The translations under genes were made by a program, and so were the position numbers. From Mesobacillus subterraneus (GTDB lineage: Bacteria; Bacillota; Bacilli; Bacillales; Cytobacillaceae), in NCBI RefSeq assembly GCF_003937825.1, contig NZ_RSFW01000002.1, positions 124,001 through 188,000 of the forward strand: a DNA stretch of 64,000 nucleotides, written 5' to 3'. The notes beneath the pieces were generated by a model. That model made no database searches. It was given only the letters and a program-made list of their open reading frames with translations, and was not told the DNA's origin. This document shows, piece by piece, positions 61,501-64,000 of the stretch. Position 1 is the stretch's first letter. Every line of letters starts with the position of its first letter.

Positions 61501-62346
61501 ATCGAGAGCATCAAAGCAGAAGAAGTCGCCACATATGCAGATGAAAAGTCCGATGAGCAGGAAAGCTTGATGCAGCTTGTGGCAGCCGGGAAACCTGTGG
61601 GGCTGAATTCCGAACTGGCAGAAACGGTCAACAGGCAGCTTTCATGGAAGTATCAGTTCGGGGAAGCAGCTAGTCATCGATCGAAGCAATCCGTGACAGA
61701 GCTGAAACGCAATCACGAGACAAGGGATGAAGAAAGCGGCACCCAAATCGTCCGCAGGTTCGCAAAGCCAATTCTTAACCGGCCAAGATTCATGCAGGAG
61801 AAAAAATTGACACCTGCAGAGCGCGGAACAGCGATGCATATGGTCATGCAGCATATCGATTTAACCAATCCTGTTACTGAAGCCTCACTTGATCTTCAGC
61901 TCAATCAAATGGTTGAAAAAGAGTTGCTATTCCCTGAGCAAAGAGAAGCAATCGATAAGAAATGGATCCTTGCCTTTTTTGATACCGAAATCGGCGTGCG
62001 CCTTTTGAACGCAGAAAAGGTCAGCAGAGAGGTCCCGTTCTACCTGTCGCTGGAAGCAGCTGAGGTCTATCCTGGCTGGCAAGGAGAAAATGAGCCGATT
62101 TTTATCCAGGGGGTCGTCGACTGCATTTTCCGTGACGACAAAGGGACCGTCCTGCTCGATTTTAAGACAGACGGCATCCATGACCGCTTTAAAGGCGGTT
62201 TCGAACAGGCCAGACCCATCTTGGAAGAGCGTTACCGAATCCAGATCAGCCTTTATGCAAAGGCGATCGAGCAAGTATGGAAGCAGCCAGTCGAGGAGAA
62301 GTATTTATACTTCTTCGATGGCGGACACCTGCTTGAACTGGATTGA
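58555..62346 (+). CDS. addA: AddA subunit of the AddAB helicase-nuclease
   Basis: The 1263-residue UvrD-type helicase has Walker A AAAGSGKTAVLVE (near residue 37) and Walker B VLVDEYQDTN near 415. Further motifs are GDVKQSIYRFR, TIHSSKGLEFPVVFV and VALTRAKEKLYL. The C-terminal RecB nuclease domain has QGVVDCIF and LLDFKTD (about 1195-1210). The TTG at 58555 has AGGAGG 8 bases upstream. ATG 58564 is the alternative and would give the MNIP start seen in B. subtilis. B. subtilis has sbcD and sbcC next; here they are missing. Confidence 0.96.
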   Translation: MARMNIPPIPEGATWTEDQWKAIMASGQDILVAAAAGSGKTAVLVERIIKKIISDDQPIDVDELLVVTFTNASAAEMRHRIGEALEKAIDSNPNSTHLKKQLSLLNRASISTLHSFCLEVIRKYYYLIDVDPGFRIADETEGQLLRDEVIEELFEEEYGKAENQPFFNLVDAFTNDRSDEGLKDIIVDLFDFARSNPSPEDYLDSIVSMYDAAGSTAIEELPFMKVLMGDIELQLQGAKQLLEKGLEMTKMPGGPAPRSANFTEDIHVIETLLNAKEQSWSALYEAIQLASFGRAKTCRGDDFNKDLVDKAAKLRDRAKKIVQDLKSELFSRKPESFLKDMQEMKPLIAVLINLVKEFSRRFGVVKQERGLVDFSDLEHYTLDILTAKADGEGEQHGGVRPSEAALAYRNKFKEVLVDEYQDTNMVQEAILQLVTADGEASGNLFMVGDVKQSIYRFRLAEPNLFLGKYNRFTQDGEQTGLKIDLAKNFRSRSEVLDGTNYLFKQIMGIKVGEIHYDENAELKKGAPYPEDEEYPVELLLIDHGEGSSTEAEAADENEIPADGFDGDDLEQSQLEARLMAKHIKDMVKERRGVYNPKTRTSKPVNYRDIVILLRSMTWAPQIMEEFKQQGIPIYANLSTGYFQATEVAIMLSLLKVIDNPYQDIPLAAVLRSPIVGLDEEELAVIRISQRRGSFYEALTVFCSQKPAPQNEALHEKTSRFFEGLKRWRTAARKASVSDLIWQLYRETRFFDFAGGMPGGKQRQANLRALYDRARQYEATSFRGLFRFLRFIERMRERGDDLGAARALGEQEDVVRIMTIHSSKGLEFPVVFVAGLARNFNTMDLKKFYMLDKEFGFAAKYINPEKRISFPSLPQLAFKRKHKMEMLAEEMRVLYVALTRAKEKLYLIGSVKDAEKTISKWQEEASHPDWLLDEYLRASASGYIDWVGPAVIRHKDCSPLRGSEDIVHPGLGEEITCHPSRWKIESIKAEEVATYADEKSDEQESLMQLVAAGKPVGLNSELAETVNRQLSWKYQFGEAASHRSKQSVTELKRNHETRDEESGTQIVRRFAKPILNRPRFMQEKKLTPAERGTAMHMVMQHIDLTNPVTEASLDLQLNQMVEKELLFPEQREAIDKKWILAFFDTEIGVRLLNAEKVSREVPFYLSLEAAEVYPGWQGENEPIFIQGVVDCIFRDDKGTVLLDFKTDGIHDRFKGGFEQARPILEERYRIQISLYAKAIEQVWKQPVEEKYLYFFDGGHLLELD

Positions 62347-62366
62347 CTATAAAGATTTTCATCATA

Positions 62367-62408
62367 AAACCGGTCGGATGTGCACAATAATCCTGACCGG
62401 TTTTTTTA
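62367..62408 (+). terminator. Terminator of addBA
   Basis: AAAACCGGTCGG pairs with CCTGACCGGTTTT across a 14-base loop, then TTTTTATT. Confidence 0.88.
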
Positions 62409-62477
62409 TTAGCCGGACATTGACTTGAATGGGGTATGAAAAATATAATGAGACTCTTTTCGGGAGGGGAGTTAATC

Positions 62478-62786
62478 ATGGCCAAGAAAAAACAATCGGG
62501 CACTTGCGAATTATGCCTGAGGGAGGAGGTGGAGGTAACAGTCCATCACCTGACTCCGAAAGAAATGGGAGGTACTTTTCTTCCTACCGCAGATCTCTGT
62601 ATCCCGTGCCATAAACAGATCCATGCTCTATTTACCAATGATGAGCTGGCAGCGGGATTGAATACGATTGAATCACTGCGTTCACATCCTAAAATCCATG
62701 CTTTTGTGAAGTGGATAAAAAAGCAGCCTTCTTCAAGGCTGCCGAGGATTTCAAAATCAAATTCACGTAAACGGAAAAAACGTTAG
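62478..62786 (+). CDS. yisB: HNH-domain protein YisB
   Basis: The 102-residue protein has an HNH-nuclease fold: CELCLREEVEVTVHHLTPKEMGG, then LCIPCHKQIHALF. The two CxxC pairs bind zinc and VHHLTP holds the HNH histidines. The C-terminus is strongly basic (SRLPRISKSNSRKRKKR), fitting DNA binding. The ATG at 62478 follows GGGAGGGGAG. YisB lies just before gerP in B. subtilis too. Its stop interlocks with the gerPF stop. Confidence 0.88.
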   Translation: MAKKKQSGTCELCLREEVEVTVHHLTPKEMGGTFLPTADLCIPCHKQIHALFTNDELAAGLNTIESLRSHPKIHAFVKWIKKQPSSRLPRISKSNSRKRKKR

Positions 62787-63001
62787 TTATTCCCTACTGT
62801 CGGCTGGTCGATCAGGTTGGCATCAAGAACATTGCTGGCATTTAATCCATTGTTTGTAATAATGAATCCGCCAGTATTGAATCCACCCTGCCCAGCGACT
62901 GTTTTCGAATTGCTTTTTGGCGAGATGAACAGCGTGTCGCCAAACTGCACTGTCCCGCCGCCAACATTCAAGATTTGCACAGGACCAATTATTGCTGGCA
63001 T
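62783..63001 (-). CDS. gerPF: Spore germination protein GerPF
   Basis: The 72-residue protein has the GerPA/PF pattern: MPAIIGPVQILNVGGGTVQFGDTL, then SKTVAGQGGFNTGGFIITNNGLNASN and a DQPTVGN end. GerP proteins are made late in sporulation and help germinants pass the spore coat. It is the last gene of the gerP operon, 31 bases after gerPE. Its stop codon overlaps that of yisB on the opposite strand. Confidence 0.95.
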   Translation of the reverse strand: MPAIIGPVQILNVGGGTVQFGDTLFISPKSNSKTVAGQGGFNTGGFIITNNGLNASNVLDANLIDQPTVGNN

Positions 63002-63032
63002 TTAAAACATCCTTTTCTTTTTAAGCTCTTAT

Positions 63033-63416
63033 TCAACCATTTCGCCCACTGCGAGGAAGCAGCTGGCGAATGTGCTTAACCCTGGCTTCCATGTTTATAT
63101 CACAGCTGTTTCCAAGGTGGACTACCGATGAAGAGGAGACACCAAGAATATCAATACTTCTAACTTTCAAGATCGGATTAAGGTTTTGAGTAGAACTGGA
63201 AATGGTTTCATCTGGAGGCTGAAATGGAATGGCTTCCGAAAAAATGGGGAAGGAAGCAAAATTGCCTTCATTACCAAAAAAAATCTCAGCTTCCCTTTGT
63301 ACGGCCAATGCTTTTGAGTTTGCAGCGATTTGCTCTGAATCACCAATTTGCAAAATCGAGGCAAACGTCACTGAGTTAATTTTTATGTTATCTACACATG
63401 CTGTTCTTTGAATCAT
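63033..63416 (-). CDS. gerPE: Spore germination protein GerPE
   Basis: The 127-residue protein starts MIQRTACVDNIKINSVTFASILQIGDS and ends with RSIDILGVSSSSVVHLGNSCDINMEARVKHIRQL, the GerPE pattern. The GVSSSSVVHLG segment echoes the shorter GerPD. It follows gerPD with a 2-base gap. Spore-coat role as for the other gerP genes. Confidence 0.92.
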   Translation of the reverse strand: MIQRTACVDNIKINSVTFASILQIGDSEQIAANSKALAVQREAEIFFGNEGNFASFPIFSEAIPFQPPDETISSSTQNLNPILKVRSIDILGVSSSSVVHLGNSCDINMEARVKHIRQLLPRSGRNG

Positions 63417-63418
63417 CG

Positions 63419-63601
63419 CTATCTCGTTTCCGGTGCCAGCGGGACGAACGGCCCGACAATCAGGGATTCAGCCGGAGTATCGAATGTCGCTGCCAGGTTG
63501 ATGGTTTGGGCATCCCCGACCATGAGCAGTGAGGAGCTTGAAACACCGATTATCCGAATGTCCCCGACGCAAATATCGCGGTTATAGACTTGAAAATTCA
63601 T
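63419..63601 (-). CDS. gerPD: Spore germination protein GerPD
   Basis: The 60-residue protein reads MNFQVYNRDICVGDIRIIGVSSSSLLMVGDAQ and so on, matching GerPD. Its ATG overlaps the gerPC stop (ATGA), so translation is coupled. Confidence 0.92.
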   Translation of the reverse strand: MNFQVYNRDICVGDIRIIGVSSSSLLMVGDAQTINLAATFDTPAESLIVGPFVPLAPETR

Positions 63602-64000
63602 TCTGAACGTCCTTCCTTCACATTGTCTGGCAGGTTTTTAAGGAACAGGAAAACCCCATTATGAATCTCCTGCTTCAGTGCATCGATGACTTGTTCATTC
63701 AGTTCCGGACCTTGCTGCGTCCCTCGCTCACCAGCGGTGCGCTCTTGTAAGTGGGCAGCCACTCTGCCAGACAGCTGCTTTTTTATATCCTCTTTTATAA
63801 AATCAAAATAAGAGTCGTCAATATTGATTCCAAGATTCGTTTGGGCATCCCGGTAGATATTCTCTAATTCCGTTTCAAGATAATGATGCAAAGCGGATTC
63901 TATTTCGATTGTTCTTTTGAAAATCTGCTTAGGAGGAACAGGCACATTCACCGCTTTTTGATCGACGGTAAAATCCTCGATTCCATCCAGATCAGTCGGG
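63598..64000 (-). CDS. gerPC: Spore germination protein GerPC (partial at window edge)
   Basis: The C-terminal 133 residues are present, and the frame is open to base 64000 (PTDLDGIEDFTVDQKAVNVPVP and on), so the start lies outside. The segment QIFKRTIEIESALHHYLETELENIYRDAQTNLGINIDDSYFDFIKEDIKKQL is helical and fits GerPC. An internal GTG at 63951 is not a convincing start. gerPA and gerPB should lie just beyond the right edge. Confidence 0.9.
   Translation of the reverse strand, partial: PTDLDGIEDFTVDQKAVNVPVPPKQIFKRTIEIESALHHYLETELENIYRDAQTNLGINIDDSYFDFIKEDIKKQLSGRVAAHLQERTAGERGTQQGPELNEQVIDALKQEIHNGVFLFLKNLPDNVKEGRSE

Overview
The window looks like chromosome of a low-to-moderate GC Bacillaceae bacterium (Bacillus sensu lato, possibly Mesobacillus-like). 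Gene content and order largely follow the Bacillus subtilis hpr-yha-ecs-hem-yhf-comK-yhj-add-yis-gerP stretch. Shine-Dalgarno sites are strong, TTG and GTG starts are common, intrinsic terminators are dense, and there are competence (comK) and spore (gerP) genes. I see no rRNA, tRNA, CRISPR array, prophage or intact insertion sequence. Family and gene names come from recognising the proteins, not from a search.

Layout. 1-4.7 kb, mostly minus strand: scoC/hpr beside a decayed yhaI, a YtxH protein, trpP with a recognisable TRAP-binding leader, serC and hit. 4.7-8 kb, plus strand: ecsA-ecsB-ecsC behind a degenerate repeat region. 8.07-8.78 kb: a satellite-like 52-bp tandem array. 8.8-11.6 kb, minus: amidohydrolase yhaA and transporter yhfA. 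11.9-14.3 kb: a liaFSR cell-envelope stress operon. 14.4-22.3 kb: heme monooxygenase hmoB facing hemE-hemH-hemY, then TetR regulator yhgD with its target yhgE, and small zinc-ribbon gene yhfH. 22.5-32.3 kb: yhfI, lplJ, lcfB, a frameshifted enoyl-CoA hydratase, azlCD, an SsuBCA-type ABC transporter and the CAAX-type protease yhfN. 32.4-38.7 kb: an IDEAL-domain protein, comK, yhjD, a second 52-bp array, an S9 peptidase, an LCP protein, yhjE and a signal peptidase I.

38.8-54.8 kb is an accessory metabolic island. It has a 1082-residue MalT-like ATPase/BTAD regulator, a VOC protein, a five-gene branched-chain/amide-type ABC transporter, a small protein, an unusual KAS III-like enzyme, a PhaZ-like alpha/beta hydrolase, a PhaB/FabG-like reductase, an acyl-CoA ligase and an MFS carrier. 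The promoters of the transporter operon and of the ligase share a 26-bp operator that differs only in a 4-bp spacer. Each contains the heptamer TGTAACT twice at an 11-bp pitch, ending exactly 9 bp before a -10 hexamer. This is the geometry of SARP/BTAD activators, so the island is probably one regulon for taking up and CoA-activating a carboxylic acid and channelling it through beta-hydroxyacyl/polyhydroxyalkanoate-like chemistry. The substrate is unknown.

55-64 kb returns to the conserved backbone: addB-addA recombination nuclease, then the HNH protein yisB with no sbcDC between them, tail-to-tail with the gerP spore-coat operon, which runs off the right edge.
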